Shown here one piece after another: positions 1 through 11,200 of a stretch of DNA of 64,000 bases; position 1 is the first letter of the stretch; each line of letters begins with the position of its first letter. Source of the DNA: Annulohypoxylon bovei var. microspora (taxonomy: Eukaryota > Ascomycota > Sordariomycetes > Xylariales > Hypoxylaceae); assembly GCA_022836615.1 (NCBI GenBank), contig MU405289.1, positions 115,459-179,458 of the forward strand, written 5' to 3'. A model generated the notes under the pieces. That model made no database searches and had not been told where the DNA came from. It saw only the letters and a program-made list of their open reading frames with translations. The translations under genes were made by a program, and so were the position numbers.

Positions 1-432
1 GCCTGCCCTTTGACATTCTTATATACATCTTTATAAAGACGTATAGAGAATAAAGTCGACCGATAGGGACATTAATGATGGGGAGTGAGGGAGTGAAGGA
101 GTGAAGGAGTCCTTGAGGATGGAGGGTGGTCGAGACCGAGGGGTACATTATGTAAGCTAATAGCTTCTATAGCACCTTTCCAAGGTTCAGTATTGAATGG
201 ATTGATGCAACCCAATGCACGGGCCAATAATCAAAGTTCTCCGTGATTAATGACTTGCCAGCTGGCAGCTTCTGCCCACATCAAGTACCAAGTTTATCTT
301 TAAACCTTAACACATAAACCATTATGTAAATTTAAATTGTAGAGCCTCCAGCTATACATAAAAGAACAAACGAACAAACGAACGAGTTCGAGTACCATTC
401 TCAGGAAATCAGAAACCGGAAAATCAGCTAAT
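1..432. other. Upstream intergenic / promoter of COPI epsilon gene
   Basis: No gene is visible. The last 80 bases before the ATG carry a TATA-like stretch (about 352-360) and a short tandem of GAACAAAC/GAACGAAC words (about 363-388), probably the core promoter and 5' leader. Nothing else stands out. Confidence 0.4.
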
Positions 433-1520
433 ATGGATCCCTATTCAGCAGAAGGCGAGCTTATCAACATTCACAACCACTTCCACCAAGGCCAATACCA
501 AGAGGTAATCGACTTCGATACATCCGCCCTCTCCCCCGAAAATGAGCTACCCGCCCGAGTGCTATCTCTCCGAGCGCAGATTGCTCTAGGACAAGCCGAA
601 GATGTGATCGCGGACGTACAAGGGGAGTCGGAACCTGAGCTAGCTGCGATAGGCGCCCTAGCAGAATACACTTTGGGGAAGACGGATGCGGCGGTCAAGA
701 CTATAGAAGAGTTGGCTTCGTCGGCCGGTGATAACCAGACGGTTCAAGTCATCGGTGGGACGGTCTTGCAGGCCGCTGGCAAGTCGGAGGAGGCGCTCGC
801 GCTCTTGTCGCAACATACCGGCAGTCGTATGTCCAACTCTCAACGAACAATGGCTACGTGGCTTGTATAATTGTCTATAAATACTAATAGGGAGCTAGTT
901 GATGCCGTTGCTCTGATCACGCAAATCCACCTCCAACAAAACCGCACCGACCTAGCTCTCAAGGAAGTCACAGCAGCACGAAGATGGGCGCAAGATAGTC
1001 TACTTGTCAACTTGGCAGAGTCATGGGTTGGCCTGCGACTGGTATGTTACATGTTACACAATCCACTCGCCGAACCAATGGCACGGCTAACGAGTGATGT
1101 TCAATTTAGGGAGGAGACAAATACCAGCAGGCTTTCTACGTATTCGAAGAGCTCGCGCAAGCTCCCTCGACATCCTCGATCGTCACCCTCGTCTCCCAGG
1201 CGGTATGCGAGCTCCATCTCGGCCGCGTCGAAGAGGCGCAAAGTGCGCTCACTCTAGCCGTACAAAAACATCCCGAGTATGCCGAGGCTATTACAAACCT
1301 GCTAGTCCTCACGATCATAAACGGCGAAGATCCCAGCGAGCTTACAAGGTATATATACCATGCCTGAACTACGTTTAACCTCTTCTTAATGCTAATGTCT
1401 GTCCCTTGCAGTGCCCTGAAGAAAGCCTCGCCCAAACATCTGTTCCTAGCTGATCTCGAAGAAAAGAGCGCGTTGTTTGATAAGGCTGCCACGAAATATA
1501 GCGCTAAGGTGTCGGCTTAA
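433..1520 (+). CDS. sec28: Coatomer (COPI) epsilon subunit, Sec28 family
   Basis: This gene encodes the epsilon subunit of the COPI vesicle coat, which helps stabilise alpha-COP in retrograde Golgi-to-ER transport in the cytosol and at Golgi membranes. I read four exons, join(433..826, 899..1041, 1110..1348, 1412..1520), giving 294 residues, the usual family length. Introns have GTATGT, GTATGT and GTATAT donors. The joined protein begins MDPYSAEGEL and is made of TPR-like helical repeats; the stretch from SLDAVALITQ through AARRWAQDSLL to ESWVGLRLGGDKYQQAFYVF crosses two junctions and is a family signature. It ends in LFDKAATKYSAKVSA. The acceptor of intron 1 is placed at CTAG 898 because the earlier AG (890) would break the conserved sequence. 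It is transcribed co-directionally with the next three genes but has its own promoter. Confidence 0.93.
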
Positions 1521-3388
1521 ATAGGAGGGGTTGATAAAAAGGGGTCTTGAAGATGATACGTGCCGATATACTCGTAGACCTTGGAGAACGAGGTGTAGAG
1601 AAAAGGGAATACCTTTGGTTATGATAATTCATGAATACGACGAACGTCCTATATTGCGTTGTTCTGGCGTTGGCTATGTGTCCTCATTCTTGCACTACAT
1701 AGGGTGACAGATAAAGTCACGATCGATTATCGATTACTCATGGGAGCTAAGTATCGAGGGGTTAACTTATTGCAATTCAGCAGTCGTTACAGGAATTTCC
1801 GAATTGGGTATTCCGATGAAGAGAAACCAGGTACCACAAGCCAGTCTAACTCAGTTGACATCATTATACTCTAAAGAGTCGTTTGGGATAAATAGCCCTC
1901 AGGATCCGAGAATTTATCGGAATGCACAATGACGCCTGGACTCCTATATGCAGGTGTGACAAACTGATAAAGGGAGCAGGTGAATATTTCTATCTGGCAA
2001 TTGTGGCAGAGCATTAATATTATCGTCACAAGACTATTTCAATATTGATGCAACTGATAAGAGTAGAAAAAGGGGGGAGTGGAGATTAACTGACAGCAAA
2101 AAACACGGAACACGATGCCCCTCCCTTTACATACCTGCATACCTACATAGGTACCTACATACATAGTAGGCAGCTAAGTATTGAGTCTTGACCGCTTGCA
2201 AGGTTGCATTACGAGGAATCCCATATGTTACGTTAGCCTAAGAGCCTCTGACGATCTCATCGTGCCTCAAACTAGCCCCTTTGAGATGTGATAATTTTCA
2301 TAGGCTTCCGCAGCGTCTGCCGCGCTAGACTGCCGCACACTTCGTCGCCAGCCAGTCAGAGCAGCTAGAGGATAGAACAAATCGTCGTGGGATTCGAACT
2401 TGAATCTCGTCTATGACATCACTTTCACCACTCGGACCTTTTGCAGGCGCGCTTTTACACAGTAGAGCCTACCATCGCTTACACATGTTCCGTACCGCAA
2501 TCGAACATCGTGACCCGTCAAATTGAAGTCATGGATTCTAAAAAGGCTGCAAACTAGTCTTGTATGTGTCCGCACGTACTTACGCTAGTGGTTGAGCTAT
2601 CACGATTTATCGGGAAAGAGACTCGGCAGCCATTCGTCAGCCTATCCAGAAGTCCCACGACCTATCATGACAAAGATAGAATCTGTGAGAAATGTTTTGA
2701 GGGGCCTCGACTTTGAAACGAAGATCTTATACTCTTCAGTAATATCGAAGAAATCTAGACTTCGGAGCAAAGCCTCAGGACAGGTCCGGAATCGAAAAGA
2801 CTAGAACACGACCTTAGGGCCGATGAAGAAAAGTGGATAGGCCGTATCCGACACTTGTCCAGGTCGTCTTCGATCTGAAGGGAATTCTCGATCTCCTGGC
2901 CTATGACTTGGCCAGAAATTTCGAACCTGCCCGAGTGGACCGGATGGCGCTAAGATAGGTGGGATTGGCTGGTTCCAGACTATGTCAGTCTGCATGCAGA
3001 TAGGACGATGGCTTCGTTTTCTGCCGAACTGATCCCGCACTCCAATTCGGGGGCTTGCATCATACCCCTGTACCAATCACACAGCCAGGATCAGGCTCGT
3101 TGCGTGAGATATGACGATGGCTTCGTTTGACTATGCTAATGTCTGGTCTCGTCATCGTGAAGGGTCCTGGCTGCGTAGCCCGTTCCGATTTTTTTCACGT
3201 TGGCAAACTATTATATAAGTTTGGTATCCTGCCACAATTGAGATGATTCTTTATTCTAAGACAATTAAATTCATCGAGAAAACTAAATCATAACTACCAT
3301 CACCATATATAAGATAGACTTAGAGTCTTGTCCGTCTTAAAATATTTAGAACTTCAGATCATAAACACCTACAGAAAGATCATCCAAG
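1521..3388. other. Intergenic region, 1.9 kb
   Basis: No convincing coding sequence; the small open frames here look random. It holds a palindromic TACCTACATAGGTACC-type stretch near 2131-2175 and a degenerate tRNA-like sequence on the minus strand near 2380-2450. The last about 150 bases form the A/T-rich promoter of the HAD phosphatase gene. Confidence 0.5.
2380..2450 (-). pseudogene. Degenerate tRNA-like sequence (A-box and B-box relics)
   Basis: On the minus strand a B-box-like AGTTCGAATCCC (plus 2386-2398) follows an A-box-like GGTCCGAGTGG (plus 2427-2438) at roughly tRNA spacing. The T-stem and acceptor stem do not pair, and no clean anticodon arm can be drawn, so this is not an intact tRNA gene. 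It may be a decayed tRNA or the head of a tRNA-derived SINE. Confidence 0.3.
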
Positions 3389-4425
3389 ATGCCTATCGCT
3401 CTCACACCACCGCCGATTTTCGAGGTAAAGACCCTCGGTGATGCCAAGGCTCAGCCTGCGAAGAGAAAGATAATATGTTTCTCTGGTATGTTAAATCCAC
3501 ACACAAACCTAGGTATCTAGATAAACCATCTGCTAACACAACAACAGACTTCGACGGCACAATCTTCATGCAAGACACGGGGCACGTCCTCTTCGACGCG
3601 CACGGGTGCGGGTCGGCGCGGCGCGAGATCCTCGACGAGCAGATCAAGACGGGCGAGCGGTCGTTCCGCGACGTGTCGGAGGAGATGTGGGGCTCGCTCA
3701 ACGTACCCTTCGAGGACGGCTTCGAGGTGATGCGGACGGCGCTTGACATCGACCCGGACTTCCGCGCCTTCCACGCCTTCTGCCTCGCCAACGGCATCCC
3801 CTTCAACGTCATCTCCGCCGGGCTCAAGCCCATCCTCCGCAGGGTGCTCGACACCTTCCTCGGCGAGGAGGCCTCGGCGCACATCGACATCGTCGCCAAC
3901 GACGCGCGCATCGCGGCCGACGGCAGCGACTGGAAGCCCGTGTGGCGCCACGACACGGCCCTCGGCCACGACAAGGCGCTGTCGATCGCCGAGGCGCGTG
4001 AGCAGGCCCAGCTTACGTGCGAGGACGGTTCCGTCCCGCTCATCGTGTTCATCGGCGACGGCGTATCGGACCTGCCGGCGGCGCGCGAGGCCGACGTGCT
4101 GTTCGCGCGCCGCGGCCTGCGCCTCGAGGAGTACTGCCTCGAGCACGGCATCAAGCACATCCCCTTCGACACCTTCGCCGACATCCAGCGCGAGATCGCG
4201 CGCCTCCAAGAGGAGGACAAGCAAAAGACCGGCGGCCGCGGCGTTCCCGCCCGCTTCAACCCCCGCGCCAACCTGTGGAGGCGCGTGTCCAGCCAGAGCG
4301 CCGTGCCCCGCTACGTGGTCATGTCGCCGACGAGGGAGGAGAAGATGTTCCTCTGGCCCGAGGCCTTCTCCGAGCTCAAGACGCCGACCGTGGAGGTTAC
4401 GGAGGCGGCTATTGCGGCGGCTTAG
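3389..4425 (+). CDS. HAD-superfamily phosphatase (MtnX / yeast Ynl010w-like)
   Basis: A cytosolic haloacid-dehalogenase-fold phosphatase. Two exons, join(3389..3485, 3548..4425), encode 324 residues. Splicing (GTATGT donor, CAACAG acceptor) creates motif I, D33-F-D35-G-T, exactly at the junction. Motif II is the serine in VISAG (about S122), motif III the lysine in GHDKA (about K175), and motif IV IGDGVSD (about 202-207). The cap and overall order resemble the 2,3-diketo-5-methylthio-1-phosphopentane phosphatase / phosphoserine phosphatase-like group, including yeast Ynl010w. The natural substrate cannot be read from sequence; a small polyol or sugar phosphate is a guess. Exon 2 is markedly GC-rich with nearly all third positions G or C, unlike its AT-rich flanks, which is why long spurious frames overlap it on both strands. 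Confidence 0.85.
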
Positions 4426-6304
4426 TTTCGTCTTGTCTACATTGCATATATCGGCGTTTACGTATCTATTTTATCGGGGAGTTTGGCTCTAGCATTGCGT
4501 GGCGATATGGGATTACACGATATCATACGGGATAGCACAAGGAAGAGTTCCTAAGGCGTTTGGGTTGGGGCGTACATGATACAGTGGGTTGAAGATGGCA
4601 CGAGAAGAACTGGAGAGATACATAGAGTCATAGATTACATTGGCTGAAGGGGTTTTATTTCGAGGGTTGAAAGTATTAAGAAACTGACAAGAAATAAACA
4701 AACTAAAAAAACCCAGTTGTTCAACACATGATCGTGATGAGATACTTGGGCATCATGCTTCATCCTCCTAAAACAATATTTGGGGTTTCCATAACTTATG
4801 TCATATGTGACATCTGTCCTCTTATTCATCATCTTACATATGCTTCATTTCGGATTCGGTTCTTATTCCTATCTCGACTTACCACTAGGGCACCGCCAGG
4901 TCATACACGTACCTATCTCGATGTATTACATACTGCACAAAGAGCATGGTCCAAATCGAAAGATCGAGCCAATGGGGAGCAAAGGAATAGCCACTCTACC
5001 CGCAGCTATGTCTTAACAATTGGGGATCAGCCCATTTGACGTCTTCTAAATCCGATCCCTCCACATTAAGCCACTCAGCTGCCACCCTGGTTGGGCTGAG
5101 AAAAGAGGGACAAGAAATCCCACATCGAGCAGGAAGCAAAAAGAGCTGAAACGCTCGGTGATATGCGTTTCATGAGCCATTATGGTAGTTGATATATTGT
5201 ACACGCGGGTAATCGGCTGCCAATACTTAGGCAGTCATCCGTTTATTGCCTTTCCTTAATATTCACGAATATCACATTGAGAGCAGACAATGTTCGTGTG
5301 GTCAGACTGAGGCGGAGCTCTCGGCAACTAACAGGTAACTACCTACCTAAGTAGGTATGTATCTAGCATCGCGGTAGAAACGGCATCTTCAATGGCGATA
5401 TTCTGATTCGCAGCCATCTTACGCTCCGAGTAACCGGCTTTTGGATCTACCCTTAGCTCTATGTGCAGCACTTCTGTCGGGTTGCTGCATGGAAGGTGGG
5501 CAGGGCTGGCAGGATGGGAAGATTTCCTTGTCGATACCCCTTAGCAGCTTAGGTAGGCTACCGCTACAGGGCTTCGTTGCATTTTACCAAGAGATCATCG
5601 ATCATCGTCGTCCTGCAGCTAACAAAACACAGCCCTACTGCCAATTTGCGGTACAGCAACCGATGCTCTGTTTCGAACCTCTTATTCGAGTTGTTCTTTA
5701 ATTATCTAATTATAAGTTCCCACACACGATCTTTACTTACCTACCTACTTAGTAGGCAGATGTAGAACATCTAATGTTAGTACTAGGTAGGTAACCGATT
5801 GATATTCAATATCGAAAAAAACTATGAATTAGATTAGTTTGTGTTCCTCCAATATCCATCGATACTCCCCCAGCTCCAATAGAAGCTTTCCCGAGGCTTA
5901 TATTTCCGTTCTAGACCGAGAGAAGTTTCAGTAACTTCCTAAACCAGCTCTTAACTTTGACCTTTTACTTTTTTCATCCACGACTCGACCGTGTAAAAAT
6001 CTATTTTTATCCAAACTTACCTTCGCCTTAATAGGATCAACCGATTTCTACATGTACTTACGCAAACACTAGACATTAATTCGTCATCTTAAGAGTGAAC
6101 ACATGCATCGAATCTACATGTACATATGTTTTACCTAGTGGATGTTATGTATCTTCAATGTTAGTGAACCCAACAGCCCTGGGGCTCTGTGGTCACTGTG
6201 GCAGATGGAGCGGGGGTCGTTATTAGCGTCAGTAGCATCAACTGATGATCGTAGGTACCCCCAATGAATAAAGTACCTCCACTGGTACTTCTAGCAGCTA
6301 CCAC

Positions 6305-6332
6305 TATGGAGGCCTGTTCGTACAACTGTGCA
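6305..6332 (+). repeat. Left terminal inverted repeat of the 1.37-kb element
   Basis: Begins TATGGAGGCC and ends CAACTGTGCA. It matches the reverse complement of 7644-7671 at 27 of 28 positions and is preceded by ACCAC. Confidence 0.75.
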
Positions 6333-7357
6333 ACAAACGTTTTGAGTTTTGGAAAATGGAAGAGGCTATGCCTAATAGGGTAAGGAGTACATGGGTATGT
6401 ACTTAGAAATCAATAAAAGAGTACTTGGATTTAATTGTACGGATAAATGAATAGAGATTTGTCATGATACCTTTGGTTTAAAACTCAAATAACTTTCCTT
6501 CCAACAGGTTAAGTTTAAGATAAAATAGATCTTCTTATAGCTCTCAATTAAGCAATTCTAAAGATATAAGTTTCAATAAGCTGCACGTTATATCTTATGC
6601 GAAATAAGCTGTTGTATTGTTGTATCGCCGCTCCCAGTGTTGGTGTTGCGACCGGTTGCACGTGACCCCCCGAAACGCGTCAACACCTTGATACCTTATA
6701 TATTTCTTCGTATATTTATATCAATATTAGTCTGTACGTAATGCAACCTGTATTATTTCGTTTACTTTTGAATTGACTATTTATTATGTAAATTTAAATA
6801 CGTTGAACCTAATATTGGTAAAGTTATTCGGGTGCGAATGTAAGGAAGTATATAATTAAAGGTTATCAATACGAATTTGTATGGGTAAAAAAGTACTCTC
6901 AGATGGTCCATGCGTATCGATAGGAATCTAAACCAATCAAAAAGCCGGTTTAGGTTTACCCGAGCTTGGTCCTTATTAAAATCTCTTATCGCGATAATCC
7001 CGGATCTCCGCCACAACGATTGATTGGGTGCATCGTTTTAAGGGTGGGTTTAATTTTCACTTTTTTACCAATCAAATCAAGCGGTCTCAGCTTTTGAGGT
7101 GGCCCGTTCGCGAAAAGGTAATTTTTTTGAAAAACAAAAAGCTGGCTTTCGCGCATGGACCAGGTGGGTGGCAAAAGTGATTACTTAAGGTGCTTACTTA
7201 ATTGATTCCTTTCAATTCAACACACGTAAAAAAGACCTTTAATCTAAATGATTAAGCAACCTTTGAAAAGGTGGTTAAGGCGTTAAAGAAAGGGTTATGG
7301 GTGGCCTAATGGATAATTAAACCAGTGTTTTTTTCGTCGGATAAGAAAAAAATAAGA

Positions 7358-7428
7358 GTGGGTGATCGAGGAATCGAACCATAAACCTCCGGCTAAACTC
7401 GGGATATTATACCATCCGAACGGGTGGT
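7358..7428 (-). pseudogene. Degenerate tRNA-like sequence inside the TIR element
   Basis: On the minus strand a B-box GGTTCGATTCC (plus 7369-7380) lies downstream of an A-box-like GTTCGGATGGTATAAT (plus 7406-7421). A possible anticodon loop is AGTTTAG, but the anticodon, T and acceptor stems contain mismatches. It is a relic, not a functional gene. A second A-box-like word, GTGGCCTAATGGATAA, lies just upstream on the plus strand (about 7303-7318). Confidence 0.35.
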
Positions 7429-7643
7429 TTCGCGTTTTTATATATATTTATATTTATATACATATATTTATTCGTATATACATATATCTATGCGTATATA
7501 TATATATTTAATAACATCTTTTCGTTATGTAAATATCCATATATTATATAAGTATTCTTTTTTTAAATATAAAGTAGATAAATTTTGCGCGGTTAGGATA
7601 CACCTTACCCTTTTAGGTAAAATTAAAAATTGAAAATTAAAAA

Positions 7644-7671
7644 TGCACAGTTGTACGAACGGGCCTCCATA
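7644..7671 (-). repeat. Right terminal inverted repeat of the 1.37-kb element
   Basis: Reads TGCACAGTTG to GGCCTCCATA on the plus strand, the inverted partner of 6305-6332, and is followed by ACCAC. Confidence 0.75.
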
Positions 7672-8297
7672 ACCACGCATGCATGCACAAATTCAATTGG
7701 ATTAGATGTAATTATCAACCGAACTGCCCCTCCAAAGATAATTTAGTTCCAGCTTCAAAATGGGTCTGAGGTCCATGACAGCTTCTTTCCCTTAACTTAC
7801 ATCTCCTTTCATTTCAATTGTTATGAAATCTATATATCTAACCTTGCTATCGAAACATACATTAATATCATCTTTATCATTTTAATTAAAGACCTTCAAA
7901 ACTTGACTGACTCTTGAGTTTTTGAGTTATTGTATTCTTTTCTCTTTTCCTAGGTAGTCTCACGTTATAACCTACCTGCATGATATTCACGCCGAGCACA
8001 TACTATCCTCCTTTGACATCATACCAAACCCCTAGCGCTCTGAATCCGATCAAGTATCACAAGCACCAAGCACCAAGCACAAGCACCTAAAAGCTGAAGA
8101 GGGGTTACAGGTACAGCAGGTACAATACCTACCTACATACTACATACTACATACCAAGCAACTTCCAAGACGGGACCAAGCAAAACGTCACCCACGTTTG
8201 CACTTTCCCGCTCTTGTCCATCGAATTCACCCTCCCTAATTATAACTTAAAATCCTACTTAGTCTATCTTCTCCGAATTTCCTCTTTCTCCTCCACC

Positions 8298-11200
8298 ATG
8301 GTTCGTATCATACCTCAAAGATTGAAAACGTACACCACCAACTCTACCGCCAATTCTACTACAAATAGTCGCAGCAGTAGTCCCATGCCGCCCAAGTCTG
8401 ATACGAATGCCTTGGAGGGTCGAAAGGATACGGGGCTGGTCTTAAAGATAGTTGTGCTTCGAGTAAGGGCAATCAATTGGTTTTATTATTTCTGGTTACG
8501 ACCATAAATTCTAACCTACTTGACACAGGCGAGAGATCTAGCAGCAAAAGATCGCGGAGGCACATCTGATCCGGTTGGTTAAATCCTTATCTCTAACTAC
8601 ATTCCCAGCTGGATAATGCGAACGAAGAACACGTAATCTAACATACCTTGTTATTCCTAGTATCTCCTACTAACATGCGGTGAAACCAAATTCGTCACTC
8701 ATCATGTCCCGAAAACGCTGAACCCGGAATGGAACGTCGTTTGCACCGTCCCTATTACCGGAGTCGATAATTTACTTCTCGATTGTATCTGCTGGGACAA
8801 GGACCGCTTCGGAAAAGACTACCTGGGCGAATTCGATTTGGCCCTTGAGGAGATATTCTCTAACCAAAAGACCGAACAGGAGCCAAGGTGGTATTCTCTC
8901 AAGAGCAAGAGACGGGGGAAGAAGTCGAACAATGTTTCGGGGGAGGTTCTACTTCAGTGCACGTTGGTTGATTCGATAAACAAGGATGCGACAGATCCTC
9001 AGATTTTGGAAAAGCTCCGCTCGCTCGCAACTGCTCTACCTGAAACTGCATCTCGGAATCCCACCCCCAATATGACGCCTACGCTTGGCCCGACCTCTAC
9101 GCCCAAGTTAGAATCCAACACTTCGACCCAGTCGAGCAGGACCACCCCAGAAGGGTCTCAAGATGACGAGGATGAGGACGAGATTCTAGATGAAGAAGAA
9201 GAGGGAGATCCGAACAAGCCAGAAAATATCGAAAAGAGGAAAAGGAAACTTAGAATCAAGGGTCTAAAGCGTAAGAGGAGGCAAAATCCCTACGAATTTA
9301 TCAACGGAGGCAGCGACGTAGTGGGCCTTATCTTCCTTGAAATTTGCAACATCAACGACCTCCCTCCCGAGTCTAACTTCACGAAAACTAGCTTCGATAT
9401 GGATCCCTTCGTCGTCGCGTCTTTGGGCAAAAAGACGTATCGTACGCGGGTTGTTCGTCATAACCTAAACCCCGTGTTCAACGAGAAGATGCTTTTCCAT
9501 GTCCTGGGTCACGAGCGGTCATATTCTTTTGCTTTTACGGTCATCGATCGCGACAAGATCTCCGGGAACGACTTCATCGCCTCAACCTCGTTTCCCTTGC
9601 AGGAACTGATCGAGAAGAGCCCTAAAGCTAACCCTGAGACTGGCCTGTACGACCTAAAGGAGCCGGCCGAGTACGTCCGGGAAAAGAAATCACGGCTCGC
9701 GAGGCTAGGCTTGTCAAGGTCATCATCGACCCAAAGCTTGTCCAAAGGGCGTCCAGTATTACCGAAGAACCCTAGTACGGCTTCGGCACTATCTCAGGTC
9801 GATGGACAGGTCGACACCAAGGTTGCCCCCACATCCGCTCCGAACCCCGCGTTGTTAACGCCGGATCAACTACCCAACTTGAACAATGGAAACGGAAACT
9901 CTAACGGCAACGGTAATGGCGAGGGCAACGACTATGCTGACGATCCTGATTTCAACGTGTTCACAATTCCATTGAAGATGAAGAACTTAGAAAAATGGGA
10001 AGCCAAGCATAGCCCGATGTTGACTTTCCGCGCCAAATACGTACCATATACCGCTTTGAGGCAACAGTTCTGGCGTGCGATGCTGCGACAGTACGATGCG
10101 GACGAAAGTGGCGAGATCAGTAAGGTCGAGTTAACTACTATGCTCGATACGCTTGGCTCTACTCTGCGCGAGTCTACAATCGATAGTTTCTTCCAGAGAT
10201 TCCCGCATAAGGCGTCAAGTGGCGAGCAGGAGCTTACTATGGATGAAGCTGTCATCTGTCTGGAAGATCAGTTAGATGCTAAGAACAGATCGCCTGCAGT
10301 GACCGACAAGCTAAAGAATCTGATGCCCGACACGGAAAAGATGAAGAACCTACTCAACCCATCGAGCCAAAGCAGCAGTGTCACACCTTCGGAGGAAGGG
10401 TCCTTCATTCTCAGCTCAGAAGACTCGAGCGTTCAGGGGGTGCCATCAGGGACTTCAACTATTGTTGTCCCTGATCTCAGCACACCTGGAGAGGAAGGTG
10501 AGGCGTTGGACAAAGATGACCTCAACACCGACCGTGGTGAGGAACACGTGGTTGAAATTCGAGAATGTCCGATCTGTCACCAGCCTCGGCTCAATAAGCG
10601 GAAAGATGCAGACATCATCACTCACATCGCTACTTGTGCTAGCCAGGACTGGCGCCAGGTTAATTCACTTATGATGGGAGGGTTTGTTACAGCGAGTCAA
10701 GCGCAAAGAAAGTGGTACTCAAAGGTCATGACGAAGATCTCGTACGGTGGTTATAAGCTTGGCGCCAATTCGGCCAACATCCTCGTGCAAGATCGCCTAA
10801 CTGGTCAGATCAACGAAGAAAAGATGAGCGTTTATGTACGATTAGGAATTCGACTACTGTACAAGGGCTTGAAGTCGAAGGATATGGAGAACAAGCGAAG
10901 TGAGTACCAGTTTTAGTGCACGTAACGAAAGCTTCAACTAACAATATCACAGTTCGCAAGCTGCTGAAGAGCTTGAGTGTCAAGCAGGGTAAGAAATACG
11001 ACGACCCCGCATCAAAGACTCAGATCTTACCTTTCATCGAGTTCCACCGGTTGGACATGTCCGAGGTACTCCATCCTGTCGAAGAGTTTAAGAACTTCAA
11101 CGAATTCTTCTACCGTGCCCTCAAGCCGAATGCCCGACCTTGTTCGGCTCCAGAAAATCCCCAGGTGATCGTGTCACCCGCAGACTGCCGGTCCGTTGTC

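Larger units (their letters stand above)
6305..7671. mobile_element. DNA-transposon-like element with 28-bp TIRs, probably non-autonomous or decayed
   Basis: The left end (6305-6332) begins TATGGAGGCC, and the right end (7644-7671) is its reverse complement over 28 bases with a single C/T mismatch. The same five bases, ACCAC, flank both sides (6300-6304 and 7672-7676); alternatively the duplication is the TA just inside each end. The interior is AT-rich, carries tRNA A-box and B-box-like words and only two short minus-strand frames (about 6777-7016 and 6986-7174) that I cannot match to a transposase. A TA duplication would suggest Tc1/mariner; the 5-bp alternative leaves the superfamily open. 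C-to-T decay by RIP would explain the mismatch and AT richness. Confidence 0.65.
4426..8297. other. Intergenic region, 3.9 kb, AT-rich, with a TIR element
   Basis: No gene recognised. After the HAD gene there is about 1.9 kb of unremarkable sequence with ACCTACCTAAGTAGGT palindromes at about 5340 and 5740. A 1.37-kb element bounded by 28-bp inverted repeats fills 6305-7671, and its last part is strongly AT-rich (7436-7570). The last 500 bases are the promoter and leader of the phosphatidylserine decarboxylase gene, with a CTACATA tandem at about 8137-8155. Confidence 0.5.

Noticed and set aside
3402..4271. Long frames on the minus strand and in other + frames across the HAD gene
   Set aside because: Only the frame giving DFDGT, ISAG and GDGVSD is meaningful; the others reflect high GC.
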